Source of the DNA: Candidatus Methanophagales archaeon
GTDB lineage: Archaea; Halobacteriota; Syntropharchaeia; Alkanophagales; Methanospirareceae
Assembly (NCBI GenBank): GCA_028572065.1
Contig: JAPVWK010000004.1
Coordinates: 1-38,716, forward strand
Length of the DNA stretch: 38,716 bases
Reading direction: 5' to 3'
Positions within the stretch are counted from its first letter, which is position 1; each line of letters begins with the position of its first letter. Of the stretch, positions 1-8,353 are shown piece by piece. Both the position numbers and the translations under genes were made by a program. The notes beneath the pieces were generated by a model. It ran no database searches. It saw nothing but the letters and a program-made list of their open reading frames with translations, and was not told the DNA's origin.

Positions 1-3000
1 CTTTACTACGTGTACCAATACCCCGACAAGTTCGTTCACATGCTTTTATACCTGGGTTTCGGACTGTTACTGAATCTAACACTGAGCAGTTCAAAGAACA
101 GTCGCATAAGCAAGTACGCAGCACCGTTAGCTATTCTCATAGGCACGATTTATGCCATCACAGACGAAATTCATCAATCTTTCGTGCCTTATCGAACCGC
201 AAGTGCTCTGGACCTGTACGCGGATTTCTTGGGACTGCTCCTTGCACAACTCTTGCTTATAATTTGTTCTGGCATAAAAAAAGCCGTGAATTACAGCATT
301 AAAAAAGTTACAAAATCTGCGTCTAACGCATCTGCACCGACTTTCGATTTAATGCTGGTTCTTATTTTTCTAGTTTTAGGCATCTTATTTGTCCTTGTCC
401 AGCCGTTCAATCAAACCCCACTGCGAATCATCTTTGCGCTTCCTATACTGCTGTTCCTACCGGGCTATGCGTTAATAGCAGCGATGTTCCCACGAAATAC
501 TGAGTTGAGTGCAATAGAACGGTTTACATTGAGTATTGGATTGAGCATAGCGATATTCGTGTTTGATGGTTTTGCTATAAGTGTCACTGCCTGGCGGTTC
601 CGGCCCACACCCATCATTATCTCACTATCTTTGATCACCTTCATGCTTGTACTAATTACGCTCCTCGTGAGGCTAAGAATCCCGGATGATGAACTGTTCT
701 ATTTCGATTTAACGTCTGTTTCCGAGTTCAGAGACTCAATACGAAAGTCCGATGAGAAGCCGAGCGACATAGAGAAAGCGTTGATAATTGCGCTTGTCGG
801 TTCGATAATTATCGCGAGCGGAATGCTGATTTATGCTAAGGTCACATTTGAGGAGGAAAAGTTCACCGCGCTGTACATCCTGGGTGAAGGTGGCAAGGCG
901 GAAAACTATACAACCGAGTTGTATTTGTTAGAGCCGAGTTCTATAATCGTGGGTATCGAGAACTACGAGCATGCCCCTGTTGACTATACGCTGGAACTAA
1001 AATTAGGTGGTTATTCACTCCTGAAACAGCAGATTCCGACTTTGGCACACGAAGAGAAATGGGAAGAGGTTGTTTCGTTTACACCACGTCATGCCGGGCA
1101 ACACCTGAAGCTGGAAATTCTGCTGTATAAAGACGATCCTACTAACCCCTACCGCTCGGTGCATCTGTGGGTAGATTCCCAGATAAACTATGATCACATT
1201 GAGGAGCTAAGGCGATATGTGCTCTCAGACCCGCCGACACTAATGAACCCGGACATGGAATCCGAATCGGGCTGGACATTCACGGAGACTGCGCGATATT
1301 TCAGGGGTTTTTTCACTAAGTTCTATCAACTGGACGAGAATGCTACGCTGTGTGGCTACGTGACCGATAACGCAACAGGCTTGCCGATTTCGGATGCGCG
1401 TGTGACCGTGAACAACCATTATGGCTATGAGAACTACAATACAACGAACAAAACAGGCTATTACGAACTGGAAACAATCGCAGACAATTTATGGATGGTC
1501 GTTACCCCGAACAAATACAAAAAAAGCGAGACCAATTTTGCGATAGCAGATGGGCAGGTCTTGATGGTTAATATAACGAACGACCCGATAATGGCGTTTA
1601 ATATGACAGTAATAAAATTAGCAGAGATGAACCTGAGTGAGACGATAGAGACTTTACCGGCTGAGGAATTACCGGAAGAGGCATCAGGATTCATTCGAGG
1701 ATACGTGGTGAATAATGAGACGGAACAACCGATAGCGAATGCCACGCTAAAAGTTCGTAATAATCACGGTATTGGCGAGTGGAATACAGCGACAGACGAG
1801 AGCGGGTATTTCGCGTTAAATGTAATCGCAGGACCTTCAAGGATAGAAGCAAAAGCAGCAGGATACAGGACTAATAGTACACTGTATGACATATCAGAGG
1901 AGTCGTGGGTTGATGTGAAAATGACACCTGAGAATTCTATCGTGGAAGGCTATATCGAGAACACCACCGGAGCCCCCATTCCGGATGCCTACATACGAGT
2001 CAGCAGCAAAGGCTACACTAATTATACAAGAACTAACGAATTCGGTTACTACTCATTAAAGACCATAGCAGGCCATCTAAAAATGGACATAAGCAAAGAG
2101 GATTATTTCTCGAATAGCACGGAATTCAATCTTTCTTATGGCGAGATTACGACTGTTGACCTGACGATTGATGAGATACCGCCACCACCACCCAAAGCCA
2201 CGATTTATGGGTTTGTGTCTTGTAATGGTACGCGCCTACCTGCAGTAAGATTAGAGGTAAGTGACCACGCGGGCTACGATAAGGCGGCGCTTACGGATAG
2301 CAAAGGCTACTTTGAGTTAGAGACCGTACCCGGTCATCTCTGGCTGGATGTGCTTCCCAGCGTTTACATGGCTACCACTATGGAATTCGACATAAGAAGC
2401 GGTCAACGGGTATATTTAAACGTGGAAGTAGATGCGTTTTCTGAGAGTACATATCAGATAGATTATCCGTCAGGAACGCCAATCACGAAAGGGCAGTATG
2501 GAGGGATATATCAGGACGTTGTTTCCGGAGAAGGCCTTGCCAGCTTGTCGTTCAAGGTTAGCGACTCGCAGAAGTCGAATAGAAGCGAAGGCTGCCTTTA
2601 CAAGCAGATAGTGGTGAACGATATGGTGGTCTGGGAAGATGACGTGGCAGGCGCTGAAGGCTGGCAAGAAGTAGAGATACCGCTTACGCTGGACAACGGC
2701 ACGAACAGATTGACGCTGCGGGTATACGCGAAGTCTGATTCGAAAAATATGCCTGTAACTGTATGGTGGGATGACGTACAGATAGAGCAGTTCGAGACGA
2801 TTCTAAAGCAAACCGCCACTTCGTTCTATGTCCTTGATGCCGATTGTGGTGTGGATTCATATCCAACTGATTTATATCTCGGTGAGCTGGCTGAGGTCTT
2901 CGTGGGGATAGAGAACCAAGAACATGAACCCGTAACTTACATTTTACAGGTGAAACTGGGTGGTGAATTGCTCAAAACAGAAACTGTGATACTTGAAGAT

Positions 3001-4683
3001 GGCTATATCATGGAACAACCAATATCCTTCACGCCTACTCTGATAGGACCACTGCTAAAGCTAGAGTTCCTTTTATTCAAAAATACCGTGACGGAGAAGC
3101 CGTATAAAGAATTCGTCCTATGGGTATCTTCCGAAATAGACTATAACAATTTAGCTGTGCTTAGCGAGTATGTGGTGTTCCCGCTACCAGAAATAGAAAA
3201 CGGCGACATGGAATCTTTTGGCGGATGGACGACCGAAAATGCAACCAACTTTACCGTGTTTCTAACCGATTCCGCTTACGTTTCGCCGGTTCATTCTTAT
3301 GCGACCAGCTATCAGTCCACGACCGTAGCACCACTCGATAGTTATGCCTGCATTTGCCAGAACATAACGACAGCAAAATATCCCGCCGTAGTTGTTTTAT
3401 CGTTCAATGTAAAGGATTCCTGTACCGAGAATAGAGCAGATGCTTTTATAAAACTGGTCCGTTTTGACGACAGAGTAATATGGACGGAGGACGTAGCAGG
3501 AGACGATGGCTGGCGGCATATTAAAGTTCCGGTCACTCTGAATGCAGCAACGACAAAACTGATGTTGAGTCTATATACAAAAGCCGAAGGTACGGCTGAT
3601 TTCCCTGTGGACGTCTGGTGGGATGACGTGGAGATAGAACCGATAACAAAGGCACCTGAGAAGGCTACTTCTTCGTTCTATGTGCTGGATGCAAACGGGA
3701 CAGAGGAGAACTACCCCACAAAACTACACCTTGGCGAACCTGCTGAGGTCCTCGTGGGGATACAGAACGACGAGCATACCGAGATGAACTATATCTTGCA
3801 GATAAAACTGGATGACCACCTGCTTAGAACAGAGAGCCGATGGCTTAAGCGTTGGGACAGTGGTGAATGGGTGATTCCATTCGTGCCGGACCATGTGGGC
3901 GAGAACCAAAAGCTCGGGTTCTTGCTATATGAAGAGTTTGTAAAAGGAGAGCCATATAAGTGTTTCTATCTCTGGGCCTCTACGGATGTGAACTTTGACA
4001 ATTTAGAGCCGTTAATGAGCTACGAGATTTCTCCGCTCCCAAAGATAAAAGGCGGCGACATGGACAGCCTATCTGCGTGGACGGTTACACACAAGGGAGG
4101 TTTTAGAGGCAGTTCTAGCACAGAAGAATACGTTTCACCGTTATACTCATGCCGTGTTGAGCAGTACGACGATACCGCTAAAGATGATTACATGGAACTT
4201 TCGCAGCAGTTTTATGCACAGGATCCCGGAGTTGTGGTCATGTCGTTTAATATACGTGATTCGTATACGGAGGATGTACGTGATGCGTATCCGGAGACTG
4301 CAACGGATGCGAAGAATATAAGCAAGCAGGTGCTGATCAATGACGAGGTAATCTGGGACGATGACCTATTGGGTAAGAATGAAGGGTATGAGGGCTGGGT
4401 AGTGGAGGAATATATATGGGGGGCAGATACATGGGATATAAAGGAGCCCCGTGTGAAATCCGGCTGGAAACTCGTGGATATTCCGGTGTATCTGGTAGAA
4501 GGGAATAACGAGTTGAAGCTGAGGGTGTATGCGAACGAGGACGTGAATAAGCTACCAAAAACTGTGAATGTTTATTGGGATGATGTGGCGATCAAATCGC
4601 TGTCCCAACTGGTGGAGACGGGTGACACAGTGCGGATGAAGTGGTATTCAGGAAGTGCAGATTATTACGGTGAAGACGAGTGA
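1..4683 (+). CDS. VanZ/DUF1616 membrane protein with giant extracellular region (5' partial)
   Basis: The reading frame is open to the window edge and the first GTG (base 10) falls inside a VanZ-like domain (DKFVHMLLYLGF, then DEIHQSFVPYRTASALDLYAD), so the true start lies upstream. Counting from that GTG there are 1557 residues. Residues 1-85 are VanZ-like with membrane helices. Four or five more helices follow to about residue 275. The DUF1616 hallmark (FTALYILGEGGKAENY, then GIENYEHAPVDYTLE) lies at 285-325. Four carboxypeptidase-regulatory-like beta-sandwich repeats span about 445-525, 560-635, 643-720 and 730-810. The DUF1616-type YVLDA..YPT...GIxNxEH module recurs near 936 and 1220, each followed by a jelly-roll-like segment containing VWWDDV. 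Many NxT/S sites suggest a glycosylated exterior. I infer a membrane-anchored cell-envelope protein. No enzyme activity is evident. Confidence 0.85.
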   Translation, partial: LYYVYQYPDKFVHMLLYLGFGLLLNLTLSSSKNSRISKYAAPLAILIGTIYAITDEIHQSFVPYRTASALDLYADFLGLLLAQLLLIICSGIKKAVNYSIKKVTKSASNASAPTFDLMLVLIFLVLGILFVLVQPFNQTPLRIIFALPILLFLPGYALIAAMFPRNTELSAIERFTLSIGLSIAIFVFDGFAISVTAWRFRPTPIIISLSLITFMLVLITLLVRLRIPDDELFYFDLTSVSEFRDSIRKSDEKPSDIEKALIIALVGSIIIASGMLIYAKVTFEEEKFTALYILGEGGKAENYTTELYLLEPSSIIVGIENYEHAPVDYTLELKLGGYSLLKQQIPTLAHEEKWEEVVSFTPRHAGQHLKLEILLYKDDPTNPYRSVHLWVDSQINYDHIEELRRYVLSDPPTLMNPDMESESGWTFTETARYFRGFFTKFYQLDENATLCGYVTDNATGLPISDARVTVNNHYGYENYNTTNKTGYYELETIADNLWMVVTPNKYKKSETNFAIADGQVLMVNITNDPIMAFNMTVIKLAEMNLSETIETLPAEELPEEASGFIRGYVVNNETEQPIANATLKVRNNHGIGEWNTATDESGYFALNVIAGPSRIEAKAAGYRTNSTLYDISEESWVDVKMTPENSIVEGYIENTTGAPIPDAYIRVSSKGYTNYTRTNEFGYYSLKTIAGHLKMDISKEDYFSNSTEFNLSYGEITTVDLTIDEIPPPPPKATIYGFVSCNGTRLPAVRLEVSDHAGYDKAALTDSKGYFELETVPGHLWLDVLPSVYMATTMEFDIRSGQRVYLNVEVDAFSESTYQIDYPSGTPITKGQYGGIYQDVVSGEGLASLSFKVSDSQKSNRSEGCLYKQIVVNDMVVWEDDVAGAEGWQEVEIPLTLDNGTNRLTLRVYAKSDSKNMPVTVWWDDVQIEQFETILKQTATSFYVLDADCGVDSYPTDLYLGELAEVFVGIENQEHEPVTYILQVKLGGELLKTETVILEDGYIMEQPISFTPTLIGPLLKLEFLLFKNTVTEKPYKEFVLWVSSEIDYNNLAVLSEYVVFPLPEIENGDMESFGGWTTENATNFTVFLTDSAYVSPVHSYATSYQSTTVAPLDSYACICQNITTAKYPAVVVLSFNVKDSCTENRADAFIKLVRFDDRVIWTEDVAGDDGWRHIKVPVTLNAATTKLMLSLYTKAEGTADFPVDVWWDDVEIEPITKAPEKATSSFYVLDANGTEENYPTKLHLGEPAEVLVGIQNDEHTEMNYILQIKLDDHLLRTESRWLKRWDSGEWVIPFVPDHVGENQKLGFLLYEEFVKGEPYKCFYLWASTDVNFDNLEPLMSYEISPLPKIKGGDMDSLSAWTVTHKGGFRGSSSTEEYVSPLYSCRVEQYDDTAKDDYMELSQQFYAQDPGVVVMSFNIRDSYTEDVRDAYPETATDAKNISKQVLINDEVIWDDDLLGKNEGYEGWVVEEYIWGADTWDIKEPRVKSGWKLVDIPVYLVEGNNELKLRVYANEDVNKLPKTVNVYWDDVAIKSLSQLVETGDTVRMKWYSGSADYYGEDE

Positions 4684-4704
4684 CACAGTGCGGATGAAGT
4701 GGTA
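4623..4704 (+). repeat. 24-bp direct repeat pair spanning the end of the giant surface gene
   Basis: The 24 bases from TGACACAGTGCGG to GTGGTA occur at 4623-4646 and again at 4681-4704. The first copy is inside the coding sequence and the second begins with the gene's own TGA stop. The 58-base offset is not a multiple of three, so the second copy is read in another frame. Confidence 0.85.
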
Positions 4705-4856
4705 GGGGTTGTTAGTTTGGCCCACTATTCGTCATTTCACAATTTTCTGTGCGAAAAAGTGAGACATGAATGATCGTTCAATATCTGTTTATGCACATAA
4801 AAGCAGCTACAACGCAGCACCACAGGCCATACGCACAAATGCGTCAATATAGCGGT

Positions 4857-4973
4857 TCAAAACTGCATCATCATCGCAACTACAGAACCAATCATAATCA
4901 ACGCCATTAAAAGGCCCATTGCTGTTCTTTGCCATCTCGTTGTATCTTTCTCTTTCCCCTTCTTCTTCACCAT
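4857..4973 (-). CDS. 38-residue basic, single-helix membrane protein
   Basis: A short reading frame starts at an ATG preceded on the minus strand by GGTGA about ten bases upstream, a good archaeal ribosome-binding site. The N-terminal half is strongly charged (MVKKKGKEKDTTRWQR). The C-terminal half is one hydrophobic helix rich in Met, Leu and Ile that ends two residues before the stop. This arrangement, a lysine-rich head, a conserved-looking TRWQ boundary and a single helix, is typical of real small membrane proteins in euryarchaea. It lies 53 bases downstream of the acyl-CoA dehydrogenase on the same strand. I do not recognise a named family and no function is assigned. The organised amphipathic layout makes chance unlikely. 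Confidence 0.6.
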   Translation of the reverse strand: MVKKKGKEKDTTRWQRTAMGLLMALIMIGSVVAMMMQF

Positions 4974-5026
4974 TTTCTCGTGTTCACCATTCTAACTTTT
5001 ATTATACTACCTTTTATTCTTTGTGG

Positions 5027-6169
5027 TCAAAAATGCCGCAACTCTTCCCGTGCTATCACCAGTCTCTGTATCTCTGACGTTCCCACTGCGATACTGAGTA
5101 TCCGTGCATCCCGCAAATACCGCTCGGCGGGACATGCCTTCGTACAGCCATAACCGCCATGTATCTGCACCGCATTTGCAGCCGCGCGGAACGCAACTTC
5201 CGAGGCATAAAGCTTAGCCATTGACGCTTCTTTTGTGAATCTCGTGCCGCTATCCGCAAGATACGCCGCTTTGTAGGTAAGCAGCCTTGCCGCTTCTATT
5301 TCCACAGCCATATCCGCAAGCATGAACTGAACTGCCTGGAAATTAGCGATCGGCTGCGCGAACTGCTTCCGTTCTTTTGCATACTGCTTTGAAACGTCCA
5401 AACAAGCCTGAGCAATGCCGACACCGATACAGCTTGTCGCTATTCTATCCCTATCCAGAGTAGCCATGCCTATATTGAACCCGTCACCCTCAGCACCAAG
5501 CAAGTTCTCCTTTGGCACTCTACAATCACGGAACTCCAATCCACCAACAATGCAACCTCGCATACCCACCATATCCTGTATATCAGTAAACGAGAACCCT
5601 TTTGTCCGCTTCTCCACGATAAAAGCACTCATCCCTTTCCGCTTCTTGTCCTTGTCCGTGTATGCAAAGACTATATAGATGTCTGCAACGGCGGTGTTCG
5701 TGATAAACGCCTTTTTCCCGGTAAGCACGTATTCATCGCCTTCTCGCACCGCGACAGTTTCTATAGAAAGCGGGTCTGAACCGGCAGAAGGTTCTGTTAA
5801 GGCGAAAGCACCTAGTTTATCGCCCGTACACAAAGGTTTGAGGTATATCTCCTTTTGCGCTTCGGAACCCGCATACAGTATGGGGAACATGGTAATAAGC
5901 CCTGCGGAACTCAAAAACCCAATGCTCGCACTTACCCTTGCTAGTTCCTCTAACATCACGATATAGCTCATCAAAGTCGCACCTGCACCGCCATATTCCC
6001 GCGGGAACGGAATCCCAAAAAGTTCGAGTTCCGCCATCCTTCTCGCTATGTCAGAAGGGAACTTCCCTTTACGGTCTATCTCGGCTGCTCTCGGCAATAC
6101 CTCCGTCTCGGCAAACTGCCTCGCTACGCTCTGAAACTCCCGGTCACGTTCGTTTAACTCTAATTCCAT
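5027..6169 (-). CDS. acyl-CoA dehydrogenase
   Basis: Flavin-dependent acyl-CoA dehydrogenase of 380 residues, the usual family length. I chose the ATG at 6169 rather than an in-frame start 30 bases upstream because GTGGTGA sits five bases before it and the protein then begins MELELNERDREF as family members do. Visible motifs are the FAD/substrate signature FALTEPSAGSD (about 122-132), KERKQFAQPIANFQ, and QIHGGYGCTKACPAERYLRDAR near the C terminus. The catalytic Glu of the short/medium-chain type would lie just before GTSEIQR, but here the residue is Val (about V362). The alternative isovaleryl/long-chain position, normally Glu in LDLER, is Asp (about D241, in LDRDR). Substrate is unknown. Possible roles are beta-oxidation or branched-chain acyl-CoA metabolism. 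It is transcribed divergently from the aIF2-gamma gene. Confidence 0.93.
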   Translation of the reverse strand: MELELNERDREFQSVARQFAETEVLPRAAEIDRKGKFPSDIARRMAELELFGIPFPREYGGAGATLMSYIVMLEELARVSASIGFLSSAGLITMFPILYAGSEAQKEIYLKPLCTGDKLGAFALTEPSAGSDPLSIETVAVREGDEYVLTGKKAFITNTAVADIYIVFAYTDKDKKRKGMSAFIVEKRTKGFSFTDIQDMVGMRGCIVGGLEFRDCRVPKENLLGAEGDGFNIGMATLDRDRIATSCIGVGIAQACLDVSKQYAKERKQFAQPIANFQAVQFMLADMAVEIEAARLLTYKAAYLADSGTRFTKEASMAKLYASEVAFRAAANAVQIHGGYGCTKACPAERYLRDARILSIAVGTSEIQRLVIAREELRHF

Positions 6170-6270
6170 CTTCTTCACCACAACCCCTACAATATACAAA
6201 ACTTTTATTAATCGTGTTTGTTTAAAAGAGAAGTGGAAATAAAAAGTTTAGCTAAAAGGGGGTAAGAAAA

Positions 6271-7494
6271 ACGACAAAGCCTTCGGTTAATATCGGAATG
6301 GTAGGGCACGTGGATCATGGTAAGACGACCTTAGTGAATGCTTTGTCTGGTGAATGGGCGGACAGGCACAGCGAGGAGATAAGACGAGGCATATCTATCC
6401 GGCTGGGTTACGCAGATGCCACATTCAGGAAATGCCCGGTTTGTAAAGAGCCGGATTGTTATACGGTGGACGAGCTATGCACGCATTGTGGGTCAAAGAC
6501 CGAAGAGTTACGAACTGTTTCTTTTGTTGATTCGCCGGGCCACGAAGCGTTAATGGCGACAATGTTAAGTGGCGCTGCAATAATGGACGGTGCGGTTCTG
6601 CTTATTGCTGCTACGGAACCATGCCCACAGCCACAGACGAAGGAGCACTTGATGGCTCTGGACATAGTTGGGATAGCGAATACGGTAATTGCACAGAACA
6701 AAGTAGATCTCGTATCGCGCGAGGAAGCAATAGCGCATTATTCACAGATAAAGGAATTTGTTAAAGGCACAATTGCCGAGAACTCACCTATTATCCCGAT
6801 CTCAGCACAGCAATCCGCGAATATGGACATGTTGATACAGAGCATAGAGCAAACAATACCCACACCCGCTCATACTTCTGATGAAACTCCACAAATGTAT
6901 ATCGCACGCTCTTTTGATGTGAATAAGCCCGGAACGCCGATAGAAAACATACGAGGTGGCGTAATCGGTGGTTCATTGCTATTGGGCACGTTACGTGTGG
7001 GCGATAGGTTAGAGATAAAACCCGGTCGCATGGTGACTTCGGGGGGTAAGGAAAACTGGATACCGATAGAGACCGAGGTAACTTCTATAATGGCGGGTGG
7101 TGAGAATCAAAACGAGGTGACGCCCGGTGGACTAATAGGTGTGGGCACAAAGTTGGACCCGAGCATGACTATTGAGGACTCACTCGTGGGGCAGTGTGTG
7201 GGCCTGGTTGGCTCTTTGCCACCGACCCGGACTGAACTTTCTATCCAATTTCATTTACTTAAGCGTGTTGTCGGTGTGGCAAAGGAGATGGAGATAACGG
7301 CGATAAAAGTGAGTGAAAGTTTAATGCTAAGCGTGGGTACATCAATCACGATGGGCGAGGTAAAACGAGTGACGAAGGACACGGTAAATGTAAAACTAAG
7401 CCGCCCCATATGTGCAAAAGAAGGCACTCGTGTCGCAATCGGCAGGAAAATAAGCGCAAGATGGCACTTGATAGGTGCGGGCTCTATACTATAA
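6271..7494 (+). CDS. eif2g: translation initiation factor 2 subunit gamma (aIF2-gamma), apparent ACG start
   Basis: GTPase subunit of the factor that brings initiator tRNA to the ribosome. Numbering from the ACG: P-loop GHVDHGKT (12-19), switch region, a four-Cys zinc knuckle (CPVC, later CTHC, about 55-73), DSPGHEALM (G3), AQNKVD (G4) and ISAQ (G5), followed by two beta-barrel domains ([31 protein letters not shown]). The first canonical start is the ATG at 6298, but that would delete the PSVNIG beta strand that precedes the P-loop in archaeal homologues. Codons upstream encode exactly TTKPSVNIG. The only well-placed candidate start is an ACG at 6271, seven bases after GGGGGT (6258-6263), and no ATG, GTG or TTG lies between the in-frame stop at 6253 and base 6298. 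A base error in an ATG is the alternative. Product identity is secure; the start is inferred. Confidence 0.93.
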   Translation, partial: TTKPSVNIGMVGHVDHGKTTLVNALSGEWADRHSEEIRRGISIRLGYADATFRKCPVCKEPDCYTVDELCTHCGSKTEELRTVSFVDSPGHEALMATMLSGAAIMDGAVLLIAATEPCPQPQTKEHLMALDIVGIANTVIAQNKVDLVSREEAIAHYSQIKEFVKGTIAENSPIIPISAQQSANMDMLIQSIEQTIPTPAHTSDETPQMYIARSFDVNKPGTPIENIRGGVIGGSLLLGTLRVGDRLEIKPGRMVTSGGKENWIPIETEVTSIMAGGENQNEVTPGGLIGVGTKLDPSMTIEDSLVGQCVGLVGSLPPTRTELSIQFHLLKRVVGVAKEMEITAIKVSESLMLSVGTSITMGEVKRVTKDTVNVKLSRPICAKEGTRVAIGRKISARWHLIGAGSIL

Positions 7495-7527
7495 GGAAAA
7501 CCAGGGATTGCCTTTTACTTTTCCTTA
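7492..7527. terminator. bidirectional hairpin between convergent eif2g and pdxT
   Basis: A perfect 9-bp inverted repeat, TAAGGAAAA (7492-7500) and TTTTCCTTA (7519-7527), with an 18-base loop, lies between the two converging genes and overlaps the aIF2-gamma stop codon. T-rich sequence lies on both strands. Position suggests a shared terminator. Confidence 0.5.
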
Positions 7528-7534
7528 AAGAGAG

Positions 7535-8119
7535 TTATTCAAGGAAATAATGATGAATTCTTCGATCTTCCGTAAGTTCCGGGTGAAAAGAAAGTGCTAG
7601 TATGTTCGCTTGTTTAGCTGCAACTATATGCCCCTTTAGCGTGGCTAACACTTCTACGGAATCAGCGGCATGAGTTATAATTGGCGCTCGAATGAACACA
7701 GCCGGAAAAACATCGTCAAAAATACTCAGCTTTAGCAACGCCTCAAAAGATTCCTTCTGCCCGCCAAATGCGTTCCGCTTCACTTTCACGTCCATTAAGC
7801 CGAGTAATGGCTGGTTGGTCTTTGCGACTTCGGCATCTCCTTCTTTCGCGAGTAATACCAGACCGGCACATGTGCCCATTATCTTTTTACCCTCGTCCGC
7901 GGCTGCTTTTAGCTCGGCAATGATACCTTCTCGGTCCATTAGCCTACCAATGGTTGTGCTCTCTCCGCCAGGTATGACAATGGCATCGCAGGACTCAACT
8001 AGTCCTCTATGCTTTATCGTAACTACCACGCCTTTTTCTTCGCGCTCTGCTAGCGTCTTCTCCAGTGCCCTGACGTGCTCTTCCACATTCCCCTGTATCG
8101 CAATTACGCCTATCTTCAT
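7535..8119 (-). CDS. pdxT: pyridoxal 5'-phosphate synthase glutaminase subunit PdxT
   Basis: Class I glutamine amidotransferase that hydrolyses glutamine and passes ammonia to PdxS for direct PLP synthesis. The sequence shows the N-terminal GVIAIQGN, the PGGESTT oxyanion-hole motif, the nucleophile Cys in GTCAGLVLLA, and the His-Glu pair in SFHPELTEDRRIHHYF at the C terminus. I chose the ATG at 8119 (194 residues, MKIGVIAIQG), which fits the family; a TTG three codons upstream is possible. The partner pdxS is not in this window. It faces aIF2-gamma with a shared hairpin between their ends and is divergent from rad50. Confidence 0.95.
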   Translation of the reverse strand: MKIGVIAIQGNVEEHVRALEKTLAEREEKGVVVTIKHRGLVESCDAIVIPGGESTTIGRLMDREGIIAELKAAADEGKKIMGTCAGLVLLAKEGDAEVAKTNQPLLGLMDVKVKRNAFGGQKESFEALLKLSIFDDVFPAVFIRAPIITHAADSVEVLATLKGHIVAAKQANILALSFHPELTEDRRIHHYFLE

Positions 8120-8323
8120 CGCAGTCAACCATTCCCTTTATCTGAATACCATTGCGTCGCAACAGTTTAGTCGTGTTTTCACGATCTACTAAAATGCTAA
8201 AATATTTACCTTAAGAATATTAAAAGAGGATTTAGCGAATAAGTAAATCATGCGTTGGCATCATGCCATTTATGGATGAGGCGAATTCAGACCAAAGATG
8301 AAACACTACCAACAAATTAGGAA

Positions 8324-8353
8324 GAGGTGAAATAGATGGCGATATGCTACTAA
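8324..8353 (+). promoter_or_regulatory. strong ribosome-binding site with out-of-frame mini-ORF overlapping the rad50 start
   Basis: GAGGTGA (8324-8330) is ideally spaced (five bases) for an ATG at 8336, which opens a five-codon frame (MAICY, stop at 8351-8353). The rad50 ATG at 8344 lies inside this mini-frame, 13 bases from the same site, and no in-frame alternative rad50 start exists nearby. This may be a small regulatory leader or simply loose spacing. Confidence 0.4.

Noticed and set aside
7692-8192. 166-codon plus-strand reading frame
   Set aside because: It is antisense to pdxT, which has all catalytic motifs; the product is Ser/Phe-rich and low-complexity, as expected for a shadow frame.
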